Assembly: GCA_965229885.1 (NCBI GenBank)
Contig: CBDDJX010000003.1
Span: forward strand, 744,001 to 808,000
DNA length: 64,000 nt
DNA from: DATLLJ01 sp965229885
GTDB taxonomy: Bacteria > Acidobacteriota > Vicinamibacteria > Vicinamibacterales > CAVVIG01
Reading direction: 5' to 3'
Shown piece after piece: positions 34,341-49,021 of this stretch. The number at the start of each line of letters is the position of its first letter. Within the stretch, counting starts at the first letter, position 1. The position numbers were made by a program, and so were the translations under genes. The notes beneath the pieces are model-generated. The model did no database searches, was not told where the DNA came from, and saw only the letters and a list, made by a program, of their open reading frames with translations.

Positions 34341-35020
34341 GACGCCTTCTTCGGCAGGAGCTGCAGCGCCTGCTCGATGAATTCGTCCTGAGGAACGGCG
34401 CCGAGAATGTCCACCTCGACCTCGCCGGCAGCGACGATGGTCTTGGGCACACCGTTCACCCTGTACCGGCGCGCCATGTCGGGGAATTCCGTGGCTTCAA
34501 CGGCGTAGGCCGTGATGTTGTGGTTCGCGAAGGCCATCTCGTGCGCGAGGCTCACGGCCCGCGGACAGTGCGGTCAACTCGGTGTGGTGAACACCTGAAT
34601 CGTGACCGGCTGCGCGACGGCGGTCACGCGCGCCAGGTTGTCGGCCGACAGGATCGACTGGCGTCCCCCGACGAGGAGGATCGCCTGCACAAGCGAGATG
34701 AATTCATAGCCTGCCGGGGTACCCAGGAATCTGATTCGCGAGTCTTTGATTCCTCCGGGGCCGGCGTCTTCGTACGCGAGCGCGATGGTGGGCACGCGCT
34801 CGATGCCGTACTCTCTGGCTCGATCGCCGTCCCGAATGAAGTTCACCTCCTCGATCGTGATGTTATCGGAGAGCAGCGGCAGCTCGTCCAGAATCTGCCG
34901 TGTCTGCAGGCAGGTCTCGCAGTCGAGCGTCTGCGTGAAGAACAGCAGCCGGACGGGCCGCGCCATTTCGGTAAACGACTCACGCAGCCGTTCCTGATCC
35001 GCCGCTGAGATAAGGGCCAT
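34337..35020 (-). CDS. two-domain protein disulfide oxidoreductase, candidate selenoprotein (UxxC)
   Basis: Read through one in-frame TGA this is a 227-residue protein, the size of archaeal/bacterial protein disulfide oxidoreductases (two thioredoxin/glutaredoxin folds). Domain 1 has CETC at residues 34-37 and cis-Pro VPT at about 77. Domain 2 has VFTTPS, then TGA (codon 149), then PHCPRAVSLA, and cis-Pro VPKT at about 192. The TGA replaces exactly the first Cys of the second CxxC. The frame continues without another stop to TGA 34337, which overlaps the next gene's GTG. Seen: the TGA and intact frame on both sides. Inferred: selenocysteine insertion. Alternative: Cys-to-stop nonsense mutation. 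Without read-through only 148 residues would be made. It sits 16 bases after a zinc-ribbon gene. Confidence 0.7.
34545..34576 (-). promoter_or_regulatory. candidate bacterial SECIS hairpin directly after the in-frame TGA
   Basis: In the mRNA, UGA is followed by 11 bases, then GCGGGC, a five-base loop CGUGA and GCCUCGC. The strands pair over six GC pairs with one bulged U on the 3' side. The loop presents GU 21-22 bases after the U of UGA, close to the position in known bacterial SECIS elements. In those, a bulged U and apical GU contact SelB. The hairpin must be weighed against the high GC content, which makes stems common. Confidence 0.45.
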
Positions 35021-35036
35021 AGATTGATTCAACCTC

Positions 35037-35498
35037 TTACTTGAAGAGGTCGTCAAACGCCTGGCGTGCGCTCGTCGGGCCCGGCGTGCCGGTCTGCCGC
35101 TCGACCGTGGTCCGAGGGGTGAAGAGCGCACACGCGTTGCGCGCGTCTTTAGGGGACACGCGGGCGGTCAAGGCGGTCTGTGAGCACTCGAACCGCGCGC
35201 TGGTATCGAACGACACGCACTGAACGCAACTGTGCAGCTCGACGCCGCACCGGCTGCAGCGGCCGTCATTTGCCGCCGCCGCCACCGGCACCGACAGCAG
35301 GTTGCCGCAGCGGGCGCAGCGGCACACCTCGTGCGACGCCATTAGATTCGGCGTCCGCGGGCCGGCCGCGTCCTGCAGCTGCCGCCCGGGCGCGCGCGGC
35401 GTCCGCTCCTTCGCGGGCTGGCCGCGCGTCGTCCCCCGTTCGCGCGGCTGGTCCCGATACCCCCGCTGTCGATATTTCCTGCCGCTGTCGTCGCTCAT
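35037..35498 (-). CDS. zinc-ribbon protein of unknown function
   Basis: The 153-residue protein has a basic, disordered N-terminus (SDDSGRKYRQRGYRDQPRER) and a Cys-rich middle: CRCARCGN, CSRCGVELHSCVQC, then one more Cys in RFECSQ and one in NACALF. At least two zinc ribbons are likely. It resembles small proteins that precede redox genes in Acidobacteriota. It is first in the minus-strand group and lies 16 bases upstream of the oxidoreductase, so both are probably translated from one message. The C-terminal tail (SARQAFDDLFK) is typical of soluble proteins. Confidence 0.6.
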   Translation of the reverse strand: MSDDSGRKYRQRGYRDQPRERGTTRGQPAKERTPRAPGRQLQDAAGPRTPNLMASHEVCRCARCGNLLSVPVAAAANDGRCSRCGVELHSCVQCVSFDTSARFECSQTALTARVSPKDARNACALFTPRTTVERQTGTPGPTSARQAFDDLFK

Positions 35499-35530
35499 CC
35501 GGCCTCTCCCTATTATGTCTGAGGCACGCG

Positions 35531-36013
35531 TCAGCTGGCGGGAAAGCCGGGACGGGCGCCTGTTCGCGCCTTGGTCAGAAGGATGATCTGCCCGGTGTGC
35601 ATGCCGAAGTGCTCGACGACGTGATAGATCGCCTCCAGCACCGTCACGTCGTAATGCTGTATCTGGCGCCTGCTCAGGAGAGCGGTGGCATCGAGGCCAC
35701 GGATGATCTCATCGGCCTCGTCGATGACCGTTCGCAGTCTTGCCATCAACTCTCGAGCAGGCATGTGGGTTCGCTCGTCGAACTCCTGCTGCCGATGCCT
35801 CTCGTACGCTTTGCCGCCGACTCCGCCTATGATCCACTGGGTGATGTTGCCGCGGAGGTGCAGGAGAAGATTGCCGATGCTGTTGCACGTGTCATTCGGG
35901 CGCGACCATACGTCCTCCTCGCTCAGACGCTCGAGGCAGCGCTCGATCTTTGGCAGGTAGTCCGCCACGATCAGACTGCGCGACTTCTGCAAGAACGTGT
36001 GAGAGATGTCCAT
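35531..36013 (-). CDS. DinB-like (DUF1572) family protein
   Basis: A four-helix DinB-fold protein of about 160 residues. MDISHTFLQKSRSLI begins it, followed by YLPKIERCLERLSEEDVW, SIGNLLLHLRGNITQWI with a metal-ligand His, and IYHVVEHFGMHTGQIILLTK with two more His. Members of the family are metal-dependent, some being thiol-S-transferases using bacillithiol or mycothiol. Given the bacilliredoxin in the window that is an attractive but unproven idea. Start is ATG 36013 or 36016. It is divergent from the matC-like gene. Confidence 0.8.
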   Translation of the reverse strand: MDISHTFLQKSRSLIVADYLPKIERCLERLSEEDVWSRPNDTCNSIGNLLLHLRGNITQWIIGGVGGKAYERHRQQEFDERTHMPARELMARLRTVIDEADEIIRGLDATALLSRRQIQHYDVTVLEAIYHVVEHFGMHTGQIILLTKARTGARPGFPAS

Positions 36014-36059
36014 CATGGCCGGATGCTTCCCATAATATCCTTTACGGTGTAGCGTCGCG

Positions 36060-37261
36060 ATGATGAATCCCGCGGTCGCCTCCCTCCTCGCGCTCCTCGC
36101 GGCCATCGTCTTGAGCTGCACGTCGCAGCTCAACGTCGGCCTGCTCGCGATGGCGCTCGCGTGGGTGATCGGCGTCTTCGTCGCGGGCTGGTCGGCTGAT
36201 GCCGTCGCGGCCGGGTTCCCGACGCAACTCTTCCTGACCCTCACCGGTGTCACGCTGCTGTTCTCGGTCTCCGAGGTCAACGGCACGATGGATGCCCTGG
36301 GCCGCCGTGCGATGCGGCTCGCGCGCGGCAATGCCCGACTGGTGCCCGTCCTGTTCTTTCTGATCGCGATGACAGTCTCAACGATTGGCCCTGGCGCCGT
36401 GCCGGCGACGGCGCTCGGCGCGCAGTCCTCCATCCCGCCGTTCCTGACGGCGCTCATGGTGGCCAACGGGGCGAACGCGGGAAACCTGTCGCCGCTCAGC
36501 TCGGTCGGCGTCATCGCGAACGCGAAGATGGCCTCTGTCGGGCTTGGCGGTCACGAGTGGAAGGTGTGGGCCGCTAACTTCTCGGCGCACGCGGCGGTTG
36601 CCGTGGCGGCCTGGCTGTTCTTCGGCGGACTGCAGCTCGCGAAAGCCCCGGCGGTTGCGAACGAGCCGTCCGTGGACGACCGGCGCCTTCACGCGCGACA
36701 GTGACTGACGATGGCCGTGGTCATCGCGTGGGTCGCGGGCGTCGTGCTCCTGGGGCTGCACGTCGGCTTCTCGGCCTTCGCGGCGGCCGTGCTCTTGATC
36801 GTGCTGCACGCGGCCGACGAGACGACCGCCGTGAAGCGCATGCCGTGGAGTGCGATCCTGATGATCTCGGGCGTGTCGCTGCTCGTCGGCGTGCTCGAGA
36901 AGACCGGCGGCATGGATCTGTTCACGGGCCTGCTCGCGCGCTTTGCGACCCCGGTGACCGTCAATGGCTCCATCGCGTTCGTCACCGGCACGATCTCGAC
37001 CTACAGCAGCACGTCGGGCGTCGTGCTTCCGACGTTCCTCCCGACGGTGCCGAGCCTGATCGAGAAGGTGGGCGGCGGCGATCCGCTGGGAGTCGCGCTC
37101 AGCATCAACGTGGGGGCGTCGCTCGTCGACGTGTCGCCGCCGTCTCCGACGCCCGCACCTCGCGCGAGCTCTTCCGCAGGATGCTGATCTGGGGCCTCTC
37201 GATGACCATCGTCGGCGCCCTCCTTTGCCAGTGGCTGGCCGGCCCGTTCGCCAGGCTGTAG
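36060..37261 (+). pseudogene. MatC-like dicarboxylate carrier, broken
   Basis: This hydrophobic permease of the MatC/SLC13-like group has ALLAAIVLSCTSQLNVGLLA, NGANAGNLSPLSSVGVIANA and AVVIAWVAGVVLLGLHVGFS, then SAILMISGVSLLVGVLEKTG and LIWGLSMTIVGALLCQWLA. A TGA at 36702 interrupts it just before LTMAVV, where relatives have Trp. Near 37125 a short deletion after GASLVDVSP shifts the frame. It sits 11 bases before matB, the expected partner for malonate uptake and activation. Both lesions together make a pseudogene likely. Confidence 0.65.
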
Positions 37262-37272
37262 CCGGCGTGTCC

Positions 37273-38736
<1,464 letters not shown>

Positions 38737-38763
38737 GGCCTCTGGACCTATCGAGCCATTGAC

Positions 38764-40713
38764 ATGGATGCCCCTCTCTGGGAACCGTCGCGCGAGCGCA
38801 TCAACCGCGCCCACCTGACGCGCTTTGGTGAGATCGTTCGGTCGCGCTGGGGCGCTCCGGCGTCGACCTACCACGACCTCTACCGCTTCTCAATCGATCG
38901 GCCCGAGCAGTTCTGGCCGACGATGTGGGATTTTGGGGCCGTCATCGGGGACCCTGGCGACATCGTCGTCCGCGACCTCGAGAAGATGCCAGGCGCCCAG
39001 TTTTATCCCAACGCCCGCCTGAACTTTGCCGAGAATCTCTTGCGCCGCCGTGACGACCAGGATGCGATCGTGTTCTGGGGCGAGCGTCGGGTCAGGCGGA
39101 CGATGAGTTACGCGGAACTCCATTCGAGCGTCTGTCGCTGCGCTCAGGCTCTGGTGGAGGCAGGGGTCCAGTGTGGCGATCGCGTGGCCGGTTACCTTCC
39201 GAACCTGCCGGAAACAGTCGTCGCAGCATTGGCGGCTGCGAGTCTCGGCGCCATCTGGTCGTCGGCATCCCCGGACTTCGGTGTGCAAGGCGTCATCGAT
39301 CGCTTCGGCCAGATCGAACCGAAGGTGCTTGTGAGTGCCGATGGCTACTTCTACGGGGGCAACGAGTACGACTGTCTCGGCCGACTACCGGGTATCGTGG
39401 CCGGACTCCCGACGGTCGCACGCGTCGTCGTCGTCCCTTACGTGCACGACGCACCAGCGCTCGACGCGATTCCCAAAGCCGTCTCGTGGTCCGAGTTTGT
39501 GGGACCTCAGAGGCCCGGCGACATTCCGTTTGCCCGGCTGCCGTTCAACCATCCGCTCTACATCCTCTTTTCGTCGGGCACGACTGGGCCTCCGAAGTGC
39601 ATTGTGCACGGCACCGGCGGAACGCTGATCCAGCATCTGAAGGAGCACCAGCTCCACTGCGACATCGGACCCGGCGATCGGGTGTTTTACTTCACGACGT
39701 GCGGCTGGATGATGTGGAACTGGCTCGTGACCGCCCTGGCGTCTGGCGCCACGCTGCTGCTCTACGATGGCTCTCCCTTCTATCCCGATGGAAATATTCT
39801 CTTCGATTTCGCCGATGCGACCGGCATGACGCTGTTCGGCACGTCGGCGAAATTCATCGCGTCGGTCGAGAAAGCCGGTCTCGCACCAATCGACACGCAC
39901 TCGCTCTCGACGCTACGGACGGTCACCTCGACCGGATCGCCACTCGCGCCAGAGAGCTTCGATTTCGTCTATCGTCGCGTCAGGCGCGACGTTCACCTGG
40001 CGTCGATCGCTGGCGGCACCGACATCGTCGGCTGTTTCGTTCTCGGCGACCCGACCGGTCCCGTGTGGCGCGGCGAGATCCAGGCGCGCGCCCTGGCCAT
40101 GAAAGTCGACGTGTACGACGCACAAGGTCGCTCGGTGCGACAGCAGAAAGGCGAGCTCGTCTGCGCGATGCCCTTTCCCTCCATGCCGATCGGTTTCTGG
40201 AACGACGCAAACGGATCGAAGTATCGCGCGGCGTACTTCGAGAAATACTCGGGCGTGTGGTGTCACGGAGACTACGCGGAGATCACCGAACACGACGGGG
40301 TCGTGATCTGCGGGCGCTCAGACGCGGTGCTCAACCCTGGAGGCGTCCGAATCGGAACGGCCGAGATCTACCGGCAGGTCGATCAGATTGACGCGGTTCT
40401 GGAGAGTCTGGTCGTGGGGCAGCAGTGGGAGGGCGACGAGCGGCTCGTGCTGTTCGTTCACCTGCGCGACGGCGTCACCCTCGACGAACGCCTCACACAG
40501 ACGATCAAAGATCAGATTCGCCGCAACGCATCGCCCCGGCATGTGCCGGCGAAGGTCATCCAGGTGGCCGACATTCCTCGCACGAAGAGCAACAAGATCG
40601 TCGAGCTCGCCGTACGCGAAGTGATCCACGGGCGTGAGGTGAGCAACCGGGAGGCGCTCGCCAATCCCGAGGCGCTGGAACTATTCCACGATTTGCCACA
40701 GCTGGGGACGTAG
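38764..40713 (+). CDS. acetoacetyl-CoA synthetase
   Basis: This 649-residue enzyme of the acetoacetate-CoA ligase family activates acetoacetate (ketone body or polyhydroxybutyrate breakdown) with ATP and CoA in the cytosol. Visible are FWPTMWDFGAVIGDPGD, MPGAQFYPNARLNFAENLL, AIWSSASPDFGVQGVIDRFG, the AMP loop ILFSSGTTGPPKCIVHGTGG, TCGWMMWNWLVTALASGATL, GGTDIVGCFV, SDAVLNPGGVRIGTAEIYRQ and the Lys motif IPRTKSNKIVELAV. Length and motifs match AacS closely. It follows matB by 27 bases, so both are probably co-transcribed. Start ATG 38764. Confidence 0.9.
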   Translation: MDAPLWEPSRERINRAHLTRFGEIVRSRWGAPASTYHDLYRFSIDRPEQFWPTMWDFGAVIGDPGDIVVRDLEKMPGAQFYPNARLNFAENLLRRRDDQDAIVFWGERRVRRTMSYAELHSSVCRCAQALVEAGVQCGDRVAGYLPNLPETVVAALAAASLGAIWSSASPDFGVQGVIDRFGQIEPKVLVSADGYFYGGNEYDCLGRLPGIVAGLPTVARVVVVPYVHDAPALDAIPKAVSWSEFVGPQRPGDIPFARLPFNHPLYILFSSGTTGPPKCIVHGTGGTLIQHLKEHQLHCDIGPGDRVFYFTTCGWMMWNWLVTALASGATLLLYDGSPFYPDGNILFDFADATGMTLFGTSAKFIASVEKAGLAPIDTHSLSTLRTVTSTGSPLAPESFDFVYRRVRRDVHLASIAGGTDIVGCFVLGDPTGPVWRGEIQARALAMKVDVYDAQGRSVRQQKGELVCAMPFPSMPIGFWNDANGSKYRAAYFEKYSGVWCHGDYAEITEHDGVVICGRSDAVLNPGGVRIGTAEIYRQVDQIDAVLESLVVGQQWEGDERLVLFVHLRDGVTLDERLTQTIKDQIRRNASPRHVPAKVIQVADIPRTKSNKIVELAVREVIHGREVSNREALANPEALELFHDLPQLGT

Positions 40714-40753
40714 CGGGCTACAGCGGTCTCTGGGTCGATCGTCGTCGGACTCC

Positions 40754-41862
40754 TCATGCCAGCCGTTTGCTCGATCTGAGCACTGCCAGCGTGAGGATCG
40801 TCACGCCCCAGGCCAGCAACCCGAGCGCCTGCGGCCAGAGCGTTTCCAGTCCGACCCCCTTCAGGAAGATCCCGCGGAGTAATGATGACGAAATAGCGGA
40901 GCGGAATGAGATAGGTGAGGGGCTGAATCGCCGCCGGCATGTTCTCGATCGGAAAGATGAAGCCGGAGAGATACATCATCGGCGTCATGAAGAAGAACGT
41001 CGACGTCATCATGGCCTGCTGCTGCGTGCGCGAGATGGTCAAGACGAACAGCCCCAGGCCGAGCGTCGTCAGCAGGTAGACGCAGCTCATCGCGACGAGG
41101 AGCCAGAAGCTGCCCCTCAGCGGCACCTGGAACCAGAAGACGATGACCAGCAGCACGATCATCGCGTCGATACATCCCAATCGCGCCGTACGGAAGTAGC
41201 TTGCCGAGGATGAGCTCCACACGCCCGAGCGGCGTCACGTTCAGTTGCTCGAGCGTGCCGACTTCGCGCTCGCGCACGATCACCATCGACGACAGATTCG
41301 ACGTCACGACCAGCAGCAGCAGCGCGAAGATTCCCGGCAGCATGAAGTAGCGGCTTTCGATCGTCGGATTGAACCAGATTCGCACGCGAGGCTCGATGCC
41401 TGGAACGGACGATTGTCCGCCCCCTGTAAGCGCCCTACCCGATCGCAGCTTCTGCTCAACGAGATCCTGCGCGTAGCCGGCGATGAGGTTGCTCGCATAG
41501 CCCATCGCGATGTTCGTCGAGCTCGAATCCGAGCCGTCCGCGACGATCTGCAGCGACGTGGGACGCCCCAACGCGAGATTCTCGGCATAGCGGGGCGGAA
41601 TCCCAAGCGCCATCCACGCGCGGCCGCCCTCCAGGTACGGATCCACCTCATCGATGCTCGATACCACGTCAACGATGGTTAACGTGCTGACGGCGCTGAA
41701 ACGGCTGATGAGCGCCCGGCTCGCCGCGCTCCGATCGGCGTCCACGATGACGACGGGCACGTTGCGCACGTCGGTCGTCGCGGCGCTGTCGCCGCTGCTG
41801 CCCGGCCCGCCAAGCAGGATTAGAGGAGTCGCGCCAGGGTCGGAAGTCCATCTCTTTTGCAT
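40754..41862 (-). pseudogene. ABC-2 type transporter permease, truncated and frameshifted
   Basis: The periplasmic and membrane parts of a YbhS/YhhJ-like drug-export permease can be read: VPVVIVDADRSAASRALISR, SRYFMLPGIFALLLLVVTSN, MVIVREREVGTLEQLNVTPL, then in a second frame LVIVFWFQVPLRGSFWLLVA, LTISRTQQQAMMTSTFFFMT and YLSGFIFPIENMPAAIQPLT. In a third frame LKGVGLETLWPQALGLLAWG runs to the end. The N-terminal cytoplasmic helix is missing at 41862. Frame changes lie near 41190 and 40880. No ATPase gene is nearby. Confidence 0.7.
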
Positions 41863-41955
41863 ATGATATGAATACTAATATTGCATTTTACTTCTGCATC
41901 AGACTGGTGCAAAAATAACCCTTCCCGATAACCCCGCAAGGGGGGTCCCAAGGCG

Positions 41956-46598
<4,643 letters not shown>

Positions 46599-46599
<1 letters not shown>

Positions 46600-48056
46600 T
46601 GGGAAAAGTTACCGGGTTCATCGAAATCGCCAGGAAGAAGCCGCCCGCGCGGCCGATTCCCGATCGCGTCCACGATTGGCGAGAGGTCTGTCTGCCAGTC
46701 CCCGAGTCAACGCTGAAGGATCAGGCGGCGCGCTGCATGGACTGTGGCATCCCGTTCTGCCATCAGGGCTGCCCGCTCGGCAATCTGATTCCCGACTGGA
46801 ACGATTTCGTCTACCGCGATCGCTGGCACGCGGCGATCGAGCGGCTGCATGCCACGAACAACTTTCCCGAGTTCACCGGCAGGCTCTGCCCAGCGCCGTG
46901 CGAGGACTCGTGCGTACTCGGCATCATCAACGATCCGGTGACGATCAAGGCGATCGAAGTGTCGGTCGTCGAACGCGCGTTCGACGAAGGCTGGGTCGCC
47001 CCTCGTCCGCCGGTCGCCCGCACCGGCAAGCGGGTCGCGGTCGTCGGCTCAGGGCCGGCCGGCCTCGCCGCGGCCGATCAATTGAACCGCGCGGGCCACC
47101 TCGTCACCGTGCTCGAGCGCGCAGACCGTATCGGCGGTCTGCTGCGGTACGGGATTCCGGCATTCAAGATGGAAAAGCGGTTTCTCGATCGCCGCCTCGC
47201 GCTCCTGCGCGACGAAGGCGTCGAGTTCAAGGCCAGCTGCAACGTCGGCGTGAACGTTTCTGTTGACGAGCTGCGGCGCAGCTACGACGCGATCGTGCTC
47301 GCCGGCGGTGCGACGGCGCCGCGTGACCTCAAGGTGCCAGGCCGGGAGCTCGAGGGCATCCATTTCGCGATGGACTATCTGACCGAGTCGAACCGCCGGT
47401 GCGAGGGCGACGATGTGCCTGGCGTTGATGATGCCAGGGCCATCACCGCCAAAGACAAGCATGTGATCATCATCGGAGGCGGCGACACGGGTGCGGATTG
47501 CCTCGGCACGGCGCATCGCCAGGGCGCCCGCGGCGTGCATCAGCTCGAGTTGCTGTCGCGGCCGCCGGACCACCGCGCGCCGGGCAATCCCTGGCCGACG
47601 TGGTCGAATATCTTCCGCGTCTCCCCCGCGCACGAAGAAGGCGGCGAGCGGCTCTACTCGATCTCCACCGGGCGCTTCAGCGGTGACGCGCAGGGCCGCG
47701 TGACGACGCTTCACGCGGTACAGGTGGAGATGGTGAACAAAGATGGCCGTACGAGCTTCGAGCCCGTCCCGGGCTCTCCGTTCGAACTGAAGGCCGACCT
47801 CGTCTTGCTGGCGATGGGATTTCTCGGGCCCGAGCGCAACGGCATGCTCGACGAGCTGGGCATAAAGATGACCGACCTTGGCAACGTATGGCGCGACGAG
47901 AAGTGGATGACCAGCGTACCCGGCGTGTTCACCGCGGGCGACATGCAGCGCGGGCAGTCGCTCGTCGTCTGGGCGATTGCGGAAGGCCGAAGCGCCGCGC
48001 GCGGCGTCGATGCATTCCTGATGGGCAAGTCGGATCTTCCCGCTCCGCTGGAGTAG
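46599..48056 (+). CDS. gltD: glutamate synthase small (beta) subunit
   Basis: The 485-residue FAD and iron-sulfur subunit passes NADPH electrons to GltB. N-terminal cluster cysteines are in CMDCGIPFCHQGCPLGNLIP and GRLCPAPCEDSCVLGI. The FAD site is VAVVGSGPAGLAAADQLNRA and the NADPH site is VIIIGGGDTGADCLGTAHRQ, with a closing GDMQRGQSLVVWAIAEGR. The GTG start shares its first G with the gltB stop TAG, so the two are translationally coupled. It appears intact. Confidence 0.95.
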
Positions 48057-48312
48057 CAACAACGCCAGCGTGGGTGTCGCGGCAACAACTGCACACCTCA
48101 CCTCACCTCACCAAGCGATCGCAGGACCTGCCTCCCGCGGCTCCGCACCATCGAAACCGCGCCCGTCTTCTCGATACCATCTGGTTGGCATCCTCATCGC
48201 AAGGGCGACGATGGTATGATGCGCCCCGGTCGGAAGCCGATGACGATTCCGCAGCTCAAACGATCGATAGGACCGGCAGTTTCGCGCGTTGGATCGGCGA
48301 TTACGCCGGACG

Positions 48313-48594
48313 ATGGCGACGAAGGCGGATCTCGAACGCGTACGGAAAGAGATCGGCCGTTCGGCCAACGATCTGCGCAAGGAGATCGCTGGTTCGGCCA
48401 ACGACCTGCACAAAGACATGGCCCATTGGGCGGAAGAGACCCGTCGGCACTTTGATGTCGTGGCCGAGAGCCTGCGAGACGACCTCCGGCTCTTCGCGGA
48501 TGGGATTGCTCGACACAGCGAGCGCCTCGATCAGCACGAGACGCAGATCGGTCGGCTGGAGATACACGGGCTGTCACCGACGCCAGATGTCTGA
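48313..48594 (+). CDS. small coiled-coil protein
   Basis: This 93-residue, highly charged helical protein (KADLERVRKEIGRSANDLRK, EIAGSANDLHKDMAHWAEE, ERLDQHETQIGRLE) has heptad-like spacing and imperfect internal repeats of the SANDLxK unit. No family function is known; similar small proteins occur widely in Acidobacteriota. ATG 48313 begins MATKADLERV; an upstream ATG at 48289 is possible. Confidence 0.5.
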   Translation: MATKADLERVRKEIGRSANDLRKEIAGSANDLHKDMAHWAEETRRHFDVVAESLRDDLRLFADGIARHSERLDQHETQIGRLEIHGLSPTPDV

Positions 48595-48718
48595 AGAGCT
48601 CTGCGTTGACCGTGTGTAGTGTCCGTCTCCTCCGGGTTTGAGCTAGACGGTTTCCAGGTGGCCCTTCTCGTCGCGTTCGACCAGTCACGGCGCGTTCGCA
48701 AGGCCTCTGGGCGTACCG

Positions 48719-48991
48719 TTAAGAGCACGCGCATCGGGACACGGGTACGTCGAGACTGCGGGCCGTGAACTCGAGCACCGCCTTGACTTGTTCCCGCGTG
48801 ACCGGGAATTGCTCCATCGCCTGGTCGATGGTCATGCCGTCTTCCAGGTTCTCGAAGACGATCGCCACCGGTGTGCGCGTGCCCTTGAGCACCCAGGCCC
48901 CGCTGACTTTGCCGGGGAAGCGCTCCAGCGCTGGACCTTGTGACCAATCGAGCAGGGCCGTCTCTTCGATTCCTTCCGTCTTCAGCTTAAT
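48719..48991 (-). CDS. DUF433 (antitoxin-like) protein
   Basis: The minus strand reads ALLDWSQGPALERFPGKVSG, AWVLKGTRTPVAIVFENLED, GMTIDQAMEQFPVTREQVKA and VLEFTARSL, a clear DUF433 domain. Such proteins are usually antitoxins paired with a DUF5615 PIN-like toxin. The start codon is uncertain: the frame is open to ATT 48991 with no ATG, GTG or TTG before the domain. The stop overlaps an ATGCGCGTGCTC start-like sequence as expected for the toxin, but the toxin frame degenerates at once, so the pair is probably no longer functional. Confidence 0.5.
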   Translation of the reverse strand: MKLKTEGIEETALLDWSQGPALERFPGKVSGAWVLKGTRTPVAIVFENLEDGMTIDQAMEQFPVTREQVKAVLEFTARSLDVPVSRCACS

Positions 48992-49021
48992 GATTAGAGG
49001 ATCTCGCCTTGAGCTGTGAGC

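Noticed and set aside
36702..36704. In-frame TGA in the MatC-like carrier as selenocysteine
   Set aside because: Relatives have Trp here (TGG to TGA), and the gene has a second, frame-breaking lesion.
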